Shown: positions 7,378 through 16,922 of the stretch, piece by piece | How positions within the stretch are numbered: the stretch's first letter is position 1 | Layout: every line of letters starts with the position of its first letter | Source of the DNA: Mycobacterium sp. UM_CSW | GTDB lineage: Bacteria > Actinomycetota > Actinomycetes > Mycobacteriales > Mycobacteriaceae | Length of the DNA: 64,000 nucleotides | Assembly (NCBI RefSeq): GCF_000455205.1 | Contig: NZ_AUWQ01000060.1 | Location: 1-64,000 of the forward strand | Direction of reading: 5' to 3' | The notes under the pieces: generated by a model | Told to the model about the DNA's origin: nothing | What the model saw: the letters and a program-made list of their open reading frames with translations, nothing else | The model's database searches: none | Made by a program: the position numbers and the translations under genes

Positions 7378-8316
7378 ATGCGCACCGCATTCCATCGGCA
7401 ATTGGAGGCTCTGACAGCCTCCGTCGCTGACATGTGCGCGCGGGCCGCTGGTGCGATGCAGCGCGCCACGCACGCGGTGCTGCACGCCGACGTGTCGCTT
7501 GCCGAATGTGTCCATAACGACCACGACAAGATCACACGGCACGGCAGCTCCGCCCAACGGAAGGCTTTGGCGCTGTTGGCGCTTCAGGCCCCGGTGGCAG
7601 GCGACCTTCGAATGGTCATCGGCGACCTCAAGAACATCGCCGATGCCGAGCGCATGGGTGCTTTGGCGTCGCACGTGGCGGACATCGCACGCCGTCGCTA
7701 CCCCGCATGCGCATTGCCTGAAGAGGTGATCGGTCACTTCGCCGAAATGGGTCGCATCGCCACCGATCTCAGCAACGTCGCCGGACACGTCGTGCGATCC
7801 CGAGACCCGGTCGCCGCTGCGCGAATGCGGCACGACGACGACATGATGGACGAGCTGCACAGCCAGCTGTTCACCCTGATGATTGACCGGCCGTGGAACC
7901 ATGGCGTGGCCGCCACCGTCGACGTCACCCTGCTCGGCCGATACTACGAACGCTTCGCCGATCACGCCGTCGAGATCGGGCGCCGAGTCATATTCCACGC
8001 CCGAGGAGAGCCGATGTCTGTTTCCGGTGCCATCGCACGGATTGTGCAATTTCTGCGCGCCGGCTACCCCGCGGGGATTCCGGCCACGGACACCTTCCCG
8101 TTGCTCGCGGTCCTGCGTCGGCGTTTGTCCGATCGGGAGGTCATGGAGATCGCGGCTGAGCTCGTCGAGCACGGCGACCTGCCCGTGGACGCTACGACTA
8201 TCCGGGTCATGATCAGCAAAATTACGGACCAGATGCCCGCACCCGAGGAGGTCGAACGCGTCAAGCGACATCTCGAGATGTGTGGATGGCCGGTCAGCGA
8301 CGAGTTTCCAGCCTAG
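7378..8316 (+). CDS. PhoU-like phosphate-signalling protein fused to DUF3349
   Basis: This encodes 312 residues. About residues 1-210 form a PhoU domain of two three-helix bundles: [12 protein letters not shown] at the start, [20 protein letters not shown] in the middle of the first repeat, and [20 protein letters not shown] at the end of the second. Mycobacterial PhoY1/PhoY2 proteins end at that point (about 213-221 residues). Here the frame continues from Met213 into a DUF3349 domain of about 100 residues ([19 protein letters not shown]), normally a free-standing mycobacterial protein. The internal ATG at 8014 is preceded by GAGGAGAG, so the C-terminal domain could also be made alone. PhoU proteins restrain the SenX3-RegX3 phosphate response; no pst genes are nearby. 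Confidence 0.85.
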   Translation: MRTAFHRQLEALTASVADMCARAAGAMQRATHAVLHADVSLAECVHNDHDKITRHGSSAQRKALALLALQAPVAGDLRMVIGDLKNIADAERMGALASHVADIARRRYPACALPEEVIGHFAEMGRIATDLSNVAGHVVRSRDPVAAARMRHDDDMMDELHSQLFTLMIDRPWNHGVAATVDVTLLGRYYERFADHAVEIGRRVIFHARGEPMSVSGAIARIVQFLRAGYPAGIPATDTFPLLAVLRRRLSDREVMEIAAELVEHGDLPVDATTIRVMISKITDQMPAPEEVERVKRHLEMCGWPVSDEFPA

Positions 8317-8419
8317 AGCGGGAAAAGGCCGTCGCGGGACTCTCCGGGCGCCATCGCATGACGGCGCCGGATCGGGATGCAGAATGACTTGGTGCTGACC
8401 GCGCGGAAGGGCCGCTGAC

Positions 8420-9574
8420 GTGCACGGGTTCGGCTTCCACACCCTGGCACTGCTGACCGCGATCGGTTTCGCCGGGCCGCTGCTGGCCTCCGTGCCGCAC
8501 CTGCGCATTCCGGTGATCATCGGCGAGCTCGCCGCGGGGCTCATCGTCGGCAAGACCGGCTTCGGCATCATCGACGACACCAACCCGACCCTGCAATTGC
8601 TCGCCAACATCGGCTTCGCTCTGGTGATGTTCGTCGTGGGCACCCACGTCCCGATCCGCGACCCCCAGCTGCGCTCGGCGGCGCCGCGGGCGCTGCTGCG
8701 CGCGGTCGCGGTCGGCGCCGCCGCGGCGGTCCTCGGTGTGGCGCTGGGGGAGGCGTTCGGCACCGGGCACGCCGCGCTCTACGCGGTGCTGATGGCGTCC
8801 TCGTCGGCGGCGCTGGCGCTGCCGGTGATCGATTCGCTGGGGCTGCAGGGGCCCGACGTGTTGTCGGTGACGGTACAGATCGCCATCGCCGATGCCGCCG
8901 GTATTGTGTTGCTGCCCTTGGTAATTGACCTGCGCCGGGCGCCGGTCGCGGCGCTCGGCGCGCTTGCCATCGCGGCCTGCGCGGTGGTGGTGTTCATCGT
9001 CCTGCGCGCGGCCGACCGCAAGGGCTTGCGGCAGCGCCTGCACAAGTACTCCGAAAAGCGGCGCTTCGCACTGGAATTGCGCACCAACCTGGTCGTGTTG
9101 TTCGCCCTGGCGGCGTTGGCAACCAGCACCCACGTGTCGATCATGCTGGCGGGCTTCGCGTTGGGTCTGGTGATCGCGATGGTCGGCGAACCGCGGCGGC
9201 TGGCGCGCCAGCTGTTCGGTATCACCGAGGGGTTTTTCAGCCCGCTGTTCTTCGTCTGGCTGGGCGCCTCGCTACAGGTGCGCGAGTTGGGCGCGCACCC
9301 CAAGCTCATCCTGCTGGGGCTCGGCCTGGGTCTGGGTGCCGTGCTGGCGCATTGCGTGGGACGACTGCTCGGCCAGCCGCTGACGCTGGCGGTGCTGTCC
9401 GCCGCGCAGCTCGGCGTGCCGGTTGCCGCCGCCACCATCGGCACCGAGGAACACCTTCTCGTCCCGGGCGAAGCCTCGGCGTTGATGTTCGGCGCCCTGC
9501 TGACGGTCGCCGGCACATCGCTCGCCGGCGCGCTGGCGGCGCGCGGCCGGCCGGCCACACAACGCCCCGGCTAA
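8420..9574 (+). CDS. Kef-type cation:proton antiporter
   Basis: A 384-residue membrane protein from GTG 8420 with about 11-12 hydrophobic segments. The N-terminal half carries HLRIPVIIGELAAGLIVG, the usual CPA2 sodium/hydrogen-exchanger signature, and a SSAALALPVIDSLGLQG segment. It stops without the cytosolic RCK/TrkA-N nucleotide-binding domain found in full KefB/KefC, which fits the shorter mycobacterial CPA2 antiporters. The likely role is proton-coupled K+ or Na+ transport at the plasma membrane for pH or osmotic balance. It lies 103 bases after the PhoU-fusion gene on the same strand. Ion specificity cannot be told from the sequence. Confidence 0.85.
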   Translation: MHGFGFHTLALLTAIGFAGPLLASVPHLRIPVIIGELAAGLIVGKTGFGIIDDTNPTLQLLANIGFALVMFVVGTHVPIRDPQLRSAAPRALLRAVAVGAAAAVLGVALGEAFGTGHAALYAVLMASSSAALALPVIDSLGLQGPDVLSVTVQIAIADAAGIVLLPLVIDLRRAPVAALGALAIAACAVVVFIVLRAADRKGLRQRLHKYSEKRRFALELRTNLVVLFALAALATSTHVSIMLAGFALGLVIAMVGEPRRLARQLFGITEGFFSPLFFVWLGASLQVRELGAHPKLILLGLGLGLGAVLAHCVGRLLGQPLTLAVLSAAQLGVPVAAATIGTEEHLLVPGEASALMFGALLTVAGTSLAGALAARGRPATQRPG

Positions 9575-9600
9575 CGAAGGGACCGAAGCACTCCCAGCCG

Positions 9601-9623
9601 GGTCCATTCGGCCCTACGGACCG
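9601..9623. promoter_or_regulatory. Overlapping DosR box candidates
   Basis: GGTCCATTCGGCCC (9601-9614) fits the DosR core GGGNC-N4-GNCCC with one mismatch. A second weaker match, GGCCCTACGGACCG (9610-9623), overlaps its right half with symmetrical mismatches. They stand 50-70 bases before the small gene at 9674. Tandem or overlapping boxes are common at DosR promoters. Binding is inferred. Confidence 0.5.
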
Positions 9624-9673
9624 CACGCAGCGCAGTGGTCGGATGAAACCTTAGGCCGATCTAGGGGGCTGCC

Positions 9674-9898
9674 ATGAGGGATCGTTTGTATCGGGTCTCC
9701 GATCGTCTGCACGAGGGTCGCACCGTCGCGGTGCCCGGTAACGAGATCGCACACGTGGTGTCGGTGTGGCTCGCCGAGCTGGGCGCGCACAGCCCGCTGG
9801 CGGACGATCTCGAACGGGCGGTCCGCGTCGGCGATTGGGCGGTGGCCCGCACGGTCGGCGACCAGCTGTCCGTCTACGTCGCCGTCATCGCGGCCTAG
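9674..9898 (+). CDS. Small conserved-looking protein, 74 residues, unknown function
   Basis: The protein starts MRDRLYRVSDRLHEGRTVAV and continues with two predicted helices (NEIAHVVSVWLAELGAHSP and LADDLERAVRVGDWAVART), ending in a hydrophobic strand VYVAVIAA. No signal peptide, Cys or metal motif is visible. ATG 9674 is preceded by a G-rich stretch (AGGGGGCTGCC) usable as ribosome site. It lies between the antiporter and the nitroreductase-hydrogenase operon, with DosR-like boxes 50-70 bases upstream, so it is probably a small member of the dormancy regulon. I do not recognise the family. Confidence 0.65.
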   Translation: MRDRLYRVSDRLHEGRTVAVPGNEIAHVVSVWLAELGAHSPLADDLERAVRVGDWAVARTVGDQLSVYVAVIAA

Positions 9899-9923
9899 GA
9901 CTTGTCATGTCGAGCCCCGCAAT

Positions 9924-9937
9924 TGGCCCAAAGTCCT
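9924..9937. promoter_or_regulatory. DosR box candidate before nitroreductase-hydrogenase operon
   Basis: Read on the minus strand, this is AGGACTTTGGGCCA: it matches GGGACT-N3-GGNCCC except for the outermost base on each side. It is centred about 95 bases before ATG 10026. Binding is inferred; its presence fits the known DosR control of the group 3b hydrogenase in M. smegmatis. Confidence 0.6.
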
Positions 9938-10025
9938 TTTGCCAAGTGCCGTCCTGCTCTCGCATCGCCCCACGTGATTACGCGATCGTGGATGTGACGA
10001 AGCTTTACCGAAGGGAACCACAGCG

Positions 10026-11003
10026 ATGAACGCGCGCTTTCCGGATGCCGGCACAGTCCGGACTGTCCTGACCCTGGCGGGCCGCGCCCCCTCGGTGCAC
10101 AACACACAACCGTGGCGGTGGCGGGTCGACGACACCAGCGTGCACCTGTACGCGGACGCCGAACGCCAGCTGCCCAACACCGACCCGGACGGCCGGGATC
10201 TGATCTTGAGCTGCGGCACCGCGCTGCATCACTGCGTCGTCGCCTTCGCCGCCGTCGGTTGGCTGTCCAAGGTGACCCGGCTGCCGAATCCGGACGACCC
10301 CAATCACCTTGCCGCGATCGAGTTGTCGCCATACCCGGCCGACGCCGTCGACATTGCGCTCGCCGCGGCGATACCGCGGCGCCGAACCGACCGTCGCCAC
10401 TACAGCTCCTGGCCGGTGCCGATCGGCGACGTCGCGCTGATGGCCGCCCGGGCCGCCCGAAACGGCGTGACGCTGTGCCAGGTCGAAGACCTCGACAAGC
10501 TGAACGAGATCGTCGCCGAATCCGTTGCGGAGCACTTCAATCGCGACTACCTCGCCGAGCTGACGGCGTGGAGCGGACGCTACGCGTCGGTGGCGGGTGT
10601 TCCCGCGCACAGCACGCCGGCCTCGGACCCCGCGGCGAAGATACCCGGGCGGTTCTTCGCCGGCCCAACGCTGCCGCAGGCGCCCGAATCGTCCTCCGAG
10701 GAGGACAACGCCGTGGTGCTCGCGCTGGGCACGCGGGCCGACGACCGGCTGGCGCGGCTGCGGGCCGGCGAGGCCACCAGCGTCGTGCTCCTGACCGCGA
10801 CGTCGATGGGATTGGCCAGTTGCCCGGTCACCGAACCACTGGAGATCGCCGACACCCGCGAGCTGGTTCGCTCGGACATCTTCGGTGGCGGCAACTACCC
10901 GCAGATGCTGCTTCGGGTCGGCTGGGCGCCCATCAACGCCGACCCGCTGCCCGCGACGCCGCGGCGCGAGTTGACCGATTTTGTCGAGTGGGTCAACGAG
11001 TAA
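10026..11003 (+). CDS. Acg-family nitroreductase-fold protein (divergent paralogue)
   Basis: A 325-residue member of the Acg family (Rv2032/Rv3131 in M. tuberculosis), whose members have the FMN-nitroreductase fold in fused tandem. The family signature GRAPSVHNTQPWRW is at residues 20-33, RRRTDRR is in mid-protein, and SMGLASCPVTEPLEI is near the C terminus. It is the most divergent of the four copies here: the tryptophan pair (WWT) found in the other three reads AWSGRY. FMN binding and a substrate have not been established for Acg itself. It is first in an operon followed after two bases by hyhB, with a DosR-like box upstream, so it may tie hydrogenase electrons to a flavin protein. Confidence 0.82.
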   Translation: MNARFPDAGTVRTVLTLAGRAPSVHNTQPWRWRVDDTSVHLYADAERQLPNTDPDGRDLILSCGTALHHCVVAFAAVGWLSKVTRLPNPDDPNHLAAIELSPYPADAVDIALAAAIPRRRTDRRHYSSWPVPIGDVALMAARAARNGVTLCQVEDLDKLNEIVAESVAEHFNRDYLAELTAWSGRYASVAGVPAHSTPASDPAAKIPGRFFAGPTLPQAPESSSEEDNAVVLALGTRADDRLARLRAGEATSVVLLTATSMGLASCPVTEPLEIADTRELVRSDIFGGGNYPQMLLRVGWAPINADPLPATPRRELTDFVEWVNE

Positions 11004-11005
11004 GT

Positions 11006-12145
11006 GTGCCCGTGAGCGGAGACGGCGAACACCATCAGGTCGTGTCGTTCGACGCGACGGGGCTGCACCGGCTGGTCGAGGTGCTGATCGAGCGGGGCTA
11101 CCGCGTAGTCGGTCCGACGTTGCGGGACAACGCGATCGTGCTGGCGGAGCTGCAGTCCGCGGACGAGCTGCCGCGCGGCTGGGGTGTCGACGTCTCTCCC
11201 GGGCACTACCGGGTGCGCCGCCGCGACGACGACGCCGCCTTCGGACACTCGGCCGGGCCGCAGTCGTTCAAACAATTCCTGCATCCCCCGCGGCAGCGAC
11301 TGTGGGCCGGCACCCGGGACGGGACGAGCGAGCCAGAACCTTTGGGCCCTGACGGGCCAGCGCCACGCTACGCGTTCCTCGGCGTGCGCGGGTGCGACCT
11401 GGCCGCGATCTCGACCCTCGACGGGGTGCTTGGCCGCTCCGAGTATCCGGACAGCTCTTTCGTCGGCCGGCGGCGACGGGCCTTCATCGTCGCGGTGAAC
11501 TGCACGGAGCCGGGCGGGCTGTGCTTCTGCGCATCGATGGGCACCGGCCCTGCGGCCGGGCCGGGCTACGACTTGGCCCTGACGGAACGCCTTGACGGAG
11601 ACGCGCCGTCGTACCTCGTCGACGTCGGCAGCGACGAAGGCGCCGACGTCCTCGCGGCGGTGGCGCACCGGGCCGCGAGCGACGACGAAATCGCTTCCGC
11701 GCGTGCCGATGTCGAGGAAGCAGCCCACCACATGGGCCGCCGGATGCCGGACACGGACCTGCGGGAGCTGCTGATCGCCTCGCGGGAATCACCGCAGTGG
11801 GACGAGGTGGCCAGCCGCTGCCTGACGTGTGGCAACTGCACGATGGTGTGCCCGACCTGCTTTTGCACCACCACCGAGGACGTCAGCGACCTCACCGGCG
11901 AGCACGCCGAGCGTTGGCGGCACTGGGCGTCGTGCTTCGAGTTCGACTTCACCTACGTCCACGGCGGCGGCAGCGTGCGCCAGTCCGGGGCCTCGCGCTA
12001 CCGGCATTGGCTGACCCACAAGCTGAGCACCTGGCACGACCAGTTCGGCACCTCGGGCTGCGTCGGCTGCGGTCGGTGCATCGCCTGGTGCCCCACCGGC
12101 ATCGACATCACCGCGGAGATGAACAAGATGGCGGGCGATGACTGA
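11006..12145 (+). CDS. hyhB: Group 3b hydrogenase beta subunit, 4Fe-4S dicluster protein
   Basis: This 379-residue electron-transfer subunit of a cytosolic NAD(P)-linked [NiFe] hydrogenase matches HyhB/sulfhydrogenase beta. Two C-terminal ferredoxin-type motifs are visible, [14 protein letters not shown] and [14 protein letters not shown], and CFCASMG lies in mid-protein. It passes electrons from the small subunit towards the flavin subunit HyhG. GTG 11006 lies two bases after the nitroreductase stop; another GTG at 11012 is equally possible. Its stop overlaps the hyhG start (ATGACTGA). Group 3b enzymes of aerobic mycobacteria are known to be induced in hypoxia under DosR. Confidence 0.87.
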   Translation: MPVSGDGEHHQVVSFDATGLHRLVEVLIERGYRVVGPTLRDNAIVLAELQSADELPRGWGVDVSPGHYRVRRRDDDAAFGHSAGPQSFKQFLHPPRQRLWAGTRDGTSEPEPLGPDGPAPRYAFLGVRGCDLAAISTLDGVLGRSEYPDSSFVGRRRRAFIVAVNCTEPGGLCFCASMGTGPAAGPGYDLALTERLDGDAPSYLVDVGSDEGADVLAAVAHRAASDDEIASARADVEEAAHHMGRRMPDTDLRELLIASRESPQWDEVASRCLTCGNCTMVCPTCFCTTTEDVSDLTGEHAERWRHWASCFEFDFTYVHGGGSVRQSGASRYRHWLTHKLSTWHDQFGTSGCVGCGRCIAWCPTGIDITAEMNKMAGDD

Positions 12146-12983
12146 GCGGGGTGAGCCCGCATCGGCGATGGCGCCGGTGCCGTACCGGGTGCGCAGCCGC
12201 ATCGTGGAGAGCCCCGATTCGGCGACGCTGTGCCTCGAGCCCGTCGACGAGTCGCTGCGGACGCCGCTGCCGGGGGAGTTCATGATGCTCTACGCGTTCG
12301 GCGTGGGCGAGGCCGCGATCTCGATCAGCGGCGACCCCACCGTGACCGACGGCTCGATCACCCACACCATCCGCGCGGTGGGGGCGGTGAGCCGGGCCCT
12401 GCACAACGCCGAACCCGGCAGCGTCATCGGCGTCCGCGGTCCCTTCGGCACCACCTGGGGGCTACAGGAAGCCGTCGGGCGCGACCTGGTCCTGGTCGCC
12501 GGCGGCGTGGGCCTATGCCCGCTGCGTCCGGCGGTGCTGGGCGCGCTGGCCGGACGATCGAGCTACGGCAAGGTGACGCTCATCGTCGGCGCGCGCTCGC
12601 GGGCGGACTTCGTGTTCGCCGAACAACTCGAAAAGTGGGCCGACGACCCGCAGATCGAACTGCACGTCACGGTCGACGTCCCGGTCCAGGGCTGGCGGGG
12701 CGAGGTCGGCCTGGTCACCGAGCCGCTGCACCGGCTCACGCTCGACCCCGATAACACCACCGCCTTCCTGTGCGGGCCGGAGCCCATGCTGCGGTTCGGC
12801 GCCGAGGCGCTGCTGGCGAAAGGCGTTGCCGCCCACAATATTCGGGTGTCGCTGGAACGCAACATGCAATGCGGAATCGGGTGGTGCGGTCACTGCCAGC
12901 TGGGTCCGCTGCTGTTGTGCCGCGACGGCCCGGTCGTCGGCTACGACGTCGCCGGCCCGCTGCTTTCCGTGAAGGAGCTTTAG
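12138..12983 (+). CDS. hyhG: Group 3b hydrogenase gamma subunit, FAD/NAD(P)-binding diaphorase
   Basis: A 281-residue ferredoxin-NADP-reductase-fold subunit. An FAD domain fills residues 1-105 (GPFGTTWGL at its end), then a nucleotide-binding domain ([17 protein letters not shown]), and the C terminus has a [2Fe-2S] motif ([17 protein letters not shown]). It exchanges electrons between NAD(P)H and the iron-sulphur chain of HyhB and HyhS. The gene starts eight bases inside hyhB and ends directly against hyhS, so the operon is translated as a unit. The length is normal for the HyhG/HydG family. Confidence 0.88.
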   Translation: MTERGEPASAMAPVPYRVRSRIVESPDSATLCLEPVDESLRTPLPGEFMMLYAFGVGEAAISISGDPTVTDGSITHTIRAVGAVSRALHNAEPGSVIGVRGPFGTTWGLQEAVGRDLVLVAGGVGLCPLRPAVLGALAGRSSYGKVTLIVGARSRADFVFAEQLEKWADDPQIELHVTVDVPVQGWRGEVGLVTEPLHRLTLDPDNTTAFLCGPEPMLRFGAEALLAKGVAAHNIRVSLERNMQCGIGWCGHCQLGPLLLCRDGPVVGYDVAGPLLSVKEL

Positions 12984-13742
12984 ATGAGCCCGACCACACT
13001 GGCCGTGTGGAAGTTCGCGTCCTGCGACGGTTGCCAGCTCACCCTGCTGGACTGCGAGGACGAGCTGCTCACCCTGGCCGACCAGGTGCAGATCGCGACG
13101 TTCGCCGAGGCGTCCAGCGCGATGGTCGGCGGACCGTACGACGTGTCGCTGGTCGAAGGCTCGATCACCACCCACCACGACGAGCAGCGCATCCGCGAGA
13201 TCCGCGAGCAGTCAAAGGTTCTCGTCACCATCGGTGCGTGCGCGACGGCCGGGGGAGTGCAGGCGCTGCGCAACTTCGCCGACGTCGCCGAGTTCGCCTC
13301 CGTCGTCTACGCCAAACCGGAGTACGTCGACACGCTGGCGACCTCCACGCCGGCGTCGGCGCACGTCAAGGTCGACTATCAGCTGCCCGGCTGCCCGATC
13401 GACCGCGGCCAGCTGCTCGACACCCTCGCGGCCCTGCTGATCGGGCGCAAACCCCAGATCCCGGCCAAGACGGTGTGCACCGAGTGCAAGCTCCGCGGCG
13501 TCACGTGTGTCGTTGTCTCGGAAGGGATTCCGTGCCTCGGCCCGGTCACCCACGCTGGCTGCGGGGCGCTATGCCCCCGGCACCATCGCGGCTGCTTCGG
13601 CTGTTTCGGGCCGTCGGCGGCGCCGCGAACCGCGACGCTGATCCCGCTGCTGCGCCGTGATGGCATGTCCGACGGTGCCGTCGACCGGGTGTTCTCGACG
13701 TTCAACGTGACCACCTTCTCCGCCGAACGGAGCAACCAGTGA
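12984..13742 (+). CDS. hyhS: Group 3b [NiFe] hydrogenase small subunit
   Basis: The 252-residue small subunit has the proximal-cluster motif [11 protein letters not shown] at residues 14-24 and later [17 protein letters not shown] and a Cys-rich tail ([29 protein letters not shown]) for three iron-sulphur clusters. It lacks a twin-arginine signal, as expected for a cytosolic group 3 enzyme. It carries electrons from the Ni-Fe site in HyhL to HyhB/HyhG. ATG 12984 follows the hyhG stop with no gap, and its stop overlaps the hyhL start by four bases. Confidence 0.9.
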   Translation: MSPTTLAVWKFASCDGCQLTLLDCEDELLTLADQVQIATFAEASSAMVGGPYDVSLVEGSITTHHDEQRIREIREQSKVLVTIGACATAGGVQALRNFADVAEFASVVYAKPEYVDTLATSTPASAHVKVDYQLPGCPIDRGQLLDTLAALLIGRKPQIPAKTVCTECKLRGVTCVVVSEGIPCLGPVTHAGCGALCPRHHRGCFGCFGPSAAPRTATLIPLLRRDGMSDGAVDRVFSTFNVTTFSAERSNQ

Positions 13743-15031
13743 ACCCGTCCACCCGCACGCTGAGCGTGGGCACGCTGACGCGCGTCGAGGGCGAAGGCGC
13801 GCTGCGTGTCGCGTTGAAGGACGGACAACTGGAAAGCGTCGAGCTGAACATCTATGAGCCGCCCCGGTTTTTCGAGGCGTTCCTGCGCGGACGCGCCCAC
13901 ACCGAGCCGCCCGACCTGACGGCACGGGTATGCGGCATCTGCCCGGTCGCCTATCAGGTCAGTGCGTGCAACGCGATCGAGGACGCCTGCGGCGTCGAGG
14001 TGGACCAGGAGCTCGTCGAGCTGCGCCGCTTGCTCTACTGCGGTGAGTGGATCCACAGCCACATCCTGCACATCTACCTGCTGCACGCGCCGGATTTCCT
14101 CGGCTACCCCGACATCATCGGGATGGCGCGCGACCACGCGCGCGACGTCGAGCGCGGGCTCTCGCTGAAGAAGGCGGGCAACCAGCTGATGGAGTTCGTC
14201 GGGGGTCGTGCGATCCACCCGGTCAACGTGCGGCTGGGCGGATTCTATTCGGTGCCAACGCGATCGGACTTCGCGCCGCTCGAAGAGCAGTTGCGCCGGG
14301 CCCTGGACGACGCGCTCGCGACCGTCGAATGGGTGTCGCGCTTCGAGTTCCCCGACCTCGAGCTGGACCACGAGTTCCTGGCGCTCACGGCGCCCGGCCG
14401 ATACCCGATCGAGAACGGCGCCATCGCGCGCAGCGCCGGCCCGCCGTTTGCCGTCGCCGAGTTCACCGAGCACGTCGTCGAGTCCCAGGTGCCCCACTCC
14501 ACCGCCCTGCACGCGACGCTCGACGGCGGCCGCCACCTGACCGGACCCCTGGCGCGGTTCTCGCTGAACTCCTCGGCGCTCTCACCCGTCGCGGCGCAGG
14601 CCGCCGCGCAAGCCGGCCTGGCGACCGAATGCCGAAACCCGTTCCGCAGCATCATCGTCCGCGCCGTCGAGGTGGTCTACGCGATCGAGGAGGCTTTGCG
14701 GATCATCGACGAATACCAGCGCCCGGCGCGCCCGTTCGTCGAGGTCCCAGCGCGCGCAGGCGTCGGCCACGGCGTCAGCGAGGCGCCCCGGGGCCTGCTG
14801 TACCACGGCTACCGCATCGGCGAGGACGGGCTGGTTTCGGCGGCGACCATCGTCCCGCCCACCTCCCAGAACCAGGCGGCCATCGAAGCCGACCTGGCCA
14901 ACCTGGTTTCCGGGAACCTCGCCCTCGACGACGCCACGCTGACCGCGCTGTGCGAGCAGCTGATTCGCAGCTACGACCCGTGCATCTCGTGTTCCGCGCA
15001 CTTCCTGACTCTGACGGTGCAACAGGGATGA
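13739..15031 (+). CDS. hyhL: Group 3b [NiFe] hydrogenase large subunit
   Basis: The 430-residue catalytic subunit begins at GTG 13739, overlapping hyhS by four bases. The Ni ligands are in the N-terminal motif [10 protein letters not shown] (Cys65, Cys68) and the C-terminal motif DPCISCSAH (Cys415, Cys418). After His421 a nine-residue tail remains, the expected site of cut by the maturation protease encoded next. The enzyme takes up or evolves H2 coupled to NAD(P); in mycobacteria the group 3b enzyme is active in hypoxia. No hyp maturation genes are in the window, so they must lie elsewhere. Confidence 0.92.
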   Translation: MNPSTRTLSVGTLTRVEGEGALRVALKDGQLESVELNIYEPPRFFEAFLRGRAHTEPPDLTARVCGICPVAYQVSACNAIEDACGVEVDQELVELRRLLYCGEWIHSHILHIYLLHAPDFLGYPDIIGMARDHARDVERGLSLKKAGNQLMEFVGGRAIHPVNVRLGGFYSVPTRSDFAPLEEQLRRALDDALATVEWVSRFEFPDLELDHEFLALTAPGRYPIENGAIARSAGPPFAVAEFTEHVVESQVPHSTALHATLDGGRHLTGPLARFSLNSSALSPVAAQAAAQAGLATECRNPFRSIIVRAVEVVYAIEEALRIIDEYQRPARPFVEVPARAGVGHGVSEAPRGLLYHGYRIGEDGLVSAATIVPPTSQNQAAIEADLANLVSGNLALDDATLTALCEQLIRSYDPCISCSAHFLTLTVQQG

Positions 15032-15507
15032 CGTCGGCGTCGGGCGGGACCGTCGTGATCGGCCTGGGCAACCGCTACCGCGGCGACGACGGCGTCGGCG
15101 TTGCCGTGGCCACGGAGCTGGACCGGTTGGCGCTGCCCGCGGTTCGCGTGGTGACCGACATCGCCGAACCGACGAGCCTGCTCGAGGCGTGGTCGGGCGC
15201 CACGCTCGCCGTGGTGATCGACGCGGCGGTCGGGACGCCGCCGGCGCCGGGCCGCGTGCGGCGGTGCGGCCTGAGCGACGTGGCGGCTAGTGACGGATTG
15301 AGTTCGCACAGCATCGATATCGTTCGCACGCACGCGCTGGGCGAGGCGCTCGGGCGAGTGCCCGACGAACTGGTGCTGCTGACGGTGGAAGTCGCCGACA
15401 CCGGTCACGGGACCGGTTTGAGCCCCCGGGTCGCGCGCGCGGTGCCGGAAGTCGTCGGCATGGCGGTGGCCGAGCTCGCGGCGCGCTTAAGGGAGCAAGG
15501 GCCATAG
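15028..15507 (+). CDS. Hydrogenase maturation protease (HybD/HyaD type)
   Basis: A 159-residue protein matching the family that cuts the C-terminal tail from [NiFe] large subunits after nickel insertion. GLGNRYRGDDGVGV carries the conserved Gly-Asp-Asp with the nickel-sensing acid, AVVIDAAVG the second acid, and SSHSIDIVRTHALG the conserved His. ATG 15028 overlaps the hyhL stop by four bases, the tightest possible coupling with its substrate. The cut site is predicted after His421 of HyhL. Confidence 0.87.
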   Translation: MTSASGGTVVIGLGNRYRGDDGVGVAVATELDRLALPAVRVVTDIAEPTSLLEAWSGATLAVVIDAAVGTPPAPGRVRRCGLSDVAASDGLSSHSIDIVRTHALGEALGRVPDELVLLTVEVADTGHGTGLSPRVARAVPEVVGMAVAELAARLREQGP

Positions 15508-15511
15508 TCCC

Positions 15512-16921
15512 GTGTCCGAGCAGCCGTTGATCGCCGGCGCCGTCGAGCCGCGGGGCCGCGAACGGGTGCTGCTCCGGGGCGATATCGCGGCGGCCCGCCT
15601 CGGCAGCGTGATCATCCTGGCCTTTGCCCTGGGCTGGTTCTTGCTGCTGGCCGTGCGCGAACACCTCGGTTTCGAGCGTGTCGCCCCCGGGCGGTTCGGG
15701 TGGTCGGTGGCGTTGCTCGCCGCGGCGGCCTTCATTGCACGCGGCATCTTCCTTGGCCGGCCGGTCACCGCCCGGCACGCGCTGATCGCCGCCGCCGCGC
15801 TGGGCGCTGGCGTGTTTGCGCACATCCTCTCGTACGGCGTGCTCGGGAACTTCCTCATCGCCGGCAGTGGGCTCGCGCTCGTCTTGCCGACGACGGCCAA
15901 ACCGCAACCGGAGCTGCTGGATCAGGTGTGGCCGCTCGTGGACGCCACTCGCGAGGATCCGTTGTCGCCCTTCGCCATGCACTCGTCAAAGAGCTACCAT
16001 TTCAACGCGGACCGGTCCGCGGCGATCGCTTACCGCACCCGGCTCGGGTTCGCCGTCGTCAGTGGGGACCCGATCGGCGACGCCACCCAATTCAACGGGC
16101 TGGTAACGGATTTCGTCCGGATGTGCCGAAGCCGCGGTTGGCAGATCATCGTGCTGGCCGCCGGGGAGCGGCACGTCGGCCTGTGGCGCAACGAGGTCGT
16201 CGGGCAGCCGATGATCACGGTGCCGATCGGCCGCGACGTCGTCGTCGACGTCCCGCGCTTCACGTTGGCGGGGCGGCGTTTTCGCAACCTGCGCCAGGCG
16301 GTGCAGCGGACCCGCAACAGCGGGGTCACCACGCAGATCGTCGACGAGCAAGGGCTCGACCAAGCGCTCTCCGCCGAGCTGACCGAGGTGCTGTATGCCG
16401 CGCACCGCGCAGCGCGGACCGAACGCGGCTTCTGCATGAACCTGGATGGGGCCCTGCAGGGCTGTTATCCCGGCATCAAGCTGGCCATCGCGCGCGATCG
16501 GTCGGGCCGAGTGGTGGCGTTTCACCGCTACACCACGGCCGACGCGGGACTGGAAGTCAGCCTCGACGCACCGTTCCGCCGCCCCGACGCCCCGAACGGT
16601 GTCGACGAGCGCCTCAGCGTGGATATGATCGATGAAGCGAAAATCAGTGGAGCGCTCCGGCTTTCGCTGGCGTTCGCCGCCTTCCCGGAGATCTTCGACG
16701 CCGTGAACCCGACGCCGCTGCAACGGGCCGCGTATCGGTTGATCCACCTGCTCGACCCGTTGATCCGGCTGGAGTCCCTGTACCGCTACCTCAACAAGTT
16801 CCATTGCCTGGCCGAGCGACGGTACGTGGTCTTGTGCGCCCATCACATCCCGGCCGCGCTGCTGGTGTTGCTGTCGCTCGAGTTCCTGCCCCGCCCGCGC
16901 CGCAAAAGACTGGTGAGATGA
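15512..16921 (+). CDS. DUF2156 membrane protein, MprF/LPG-synthase-like
   Basis: The protein has 469 residues. About residues 28-130 hold three to four transmembrane segments; about 150-430 form a soluble GNAT-like DUF2156 domain, related to the catalytic C-terminal domain of phosphatidylglycerol lysyltransferase (MprF/LysX). Visible landmarks are SKSYHFNADRSAAIAYRTR, RFRNLRQAVQRTRNSG and the closing FNKFHCLAERRYVV-like stretch (YLNKFHCLAERRYVV). A further hydrophobic stretch is at the C terminus. It has no lysyl-tRNA-synthetase domain. GTG 15512 lies four bases after the protease gene, so it is probably the last gene of the hydrogenase operon, an unexpected partner; its aminoacyl or acyl donor is unknown. 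Confidence 0.78.
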   Translation: MSEQPLIAGAVEPRGRERVLLRGDIAAARLGSVIILAFALGWFLLLAVREHLGFERVAPGRFGWSVALLAAAAFIARGIFLGRPVTARHALIAAAALGAGVFAHILSYGVLGNFLIAGSGLALVLPTTAKPQPELLDQVWPLVDATREDPLSPFAMHSSKSYHFNADRSAAIAYRTRLGFAVVSGDPIGDATQFNGLVTDFVRMCRSRGWQIIVLAAGERHVGLWRNEVVGQPMITVPIGRDVVVDVPRFTLAGRRFRNLRQAVQRTRNSGVTTQIVDEQGLDQALSAELTEVLYAAHRAARTERGFCMNLDGALQGCYPGIKLAIARDRSGRVVAFHRYTTADAGLEVSLDAPFRRPDAPNGVDERLSVDMIDEAKISGALRLSLAFAAFPEIFDAVNPTPLQRAAYRLIHLLDPLIRLESLYRYLNKFHCLAERRYVVLCAHHIPAALLVLLSLEFLPRPRRKRLVR

Positions 16922-16922
16922 C

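Noticed and set aside
8337-8352. GGGACTCTCCGGGC before the antiporter as a DosR box
   Set aside because: Only the left half-site fits; the right half lacks GNCCC.
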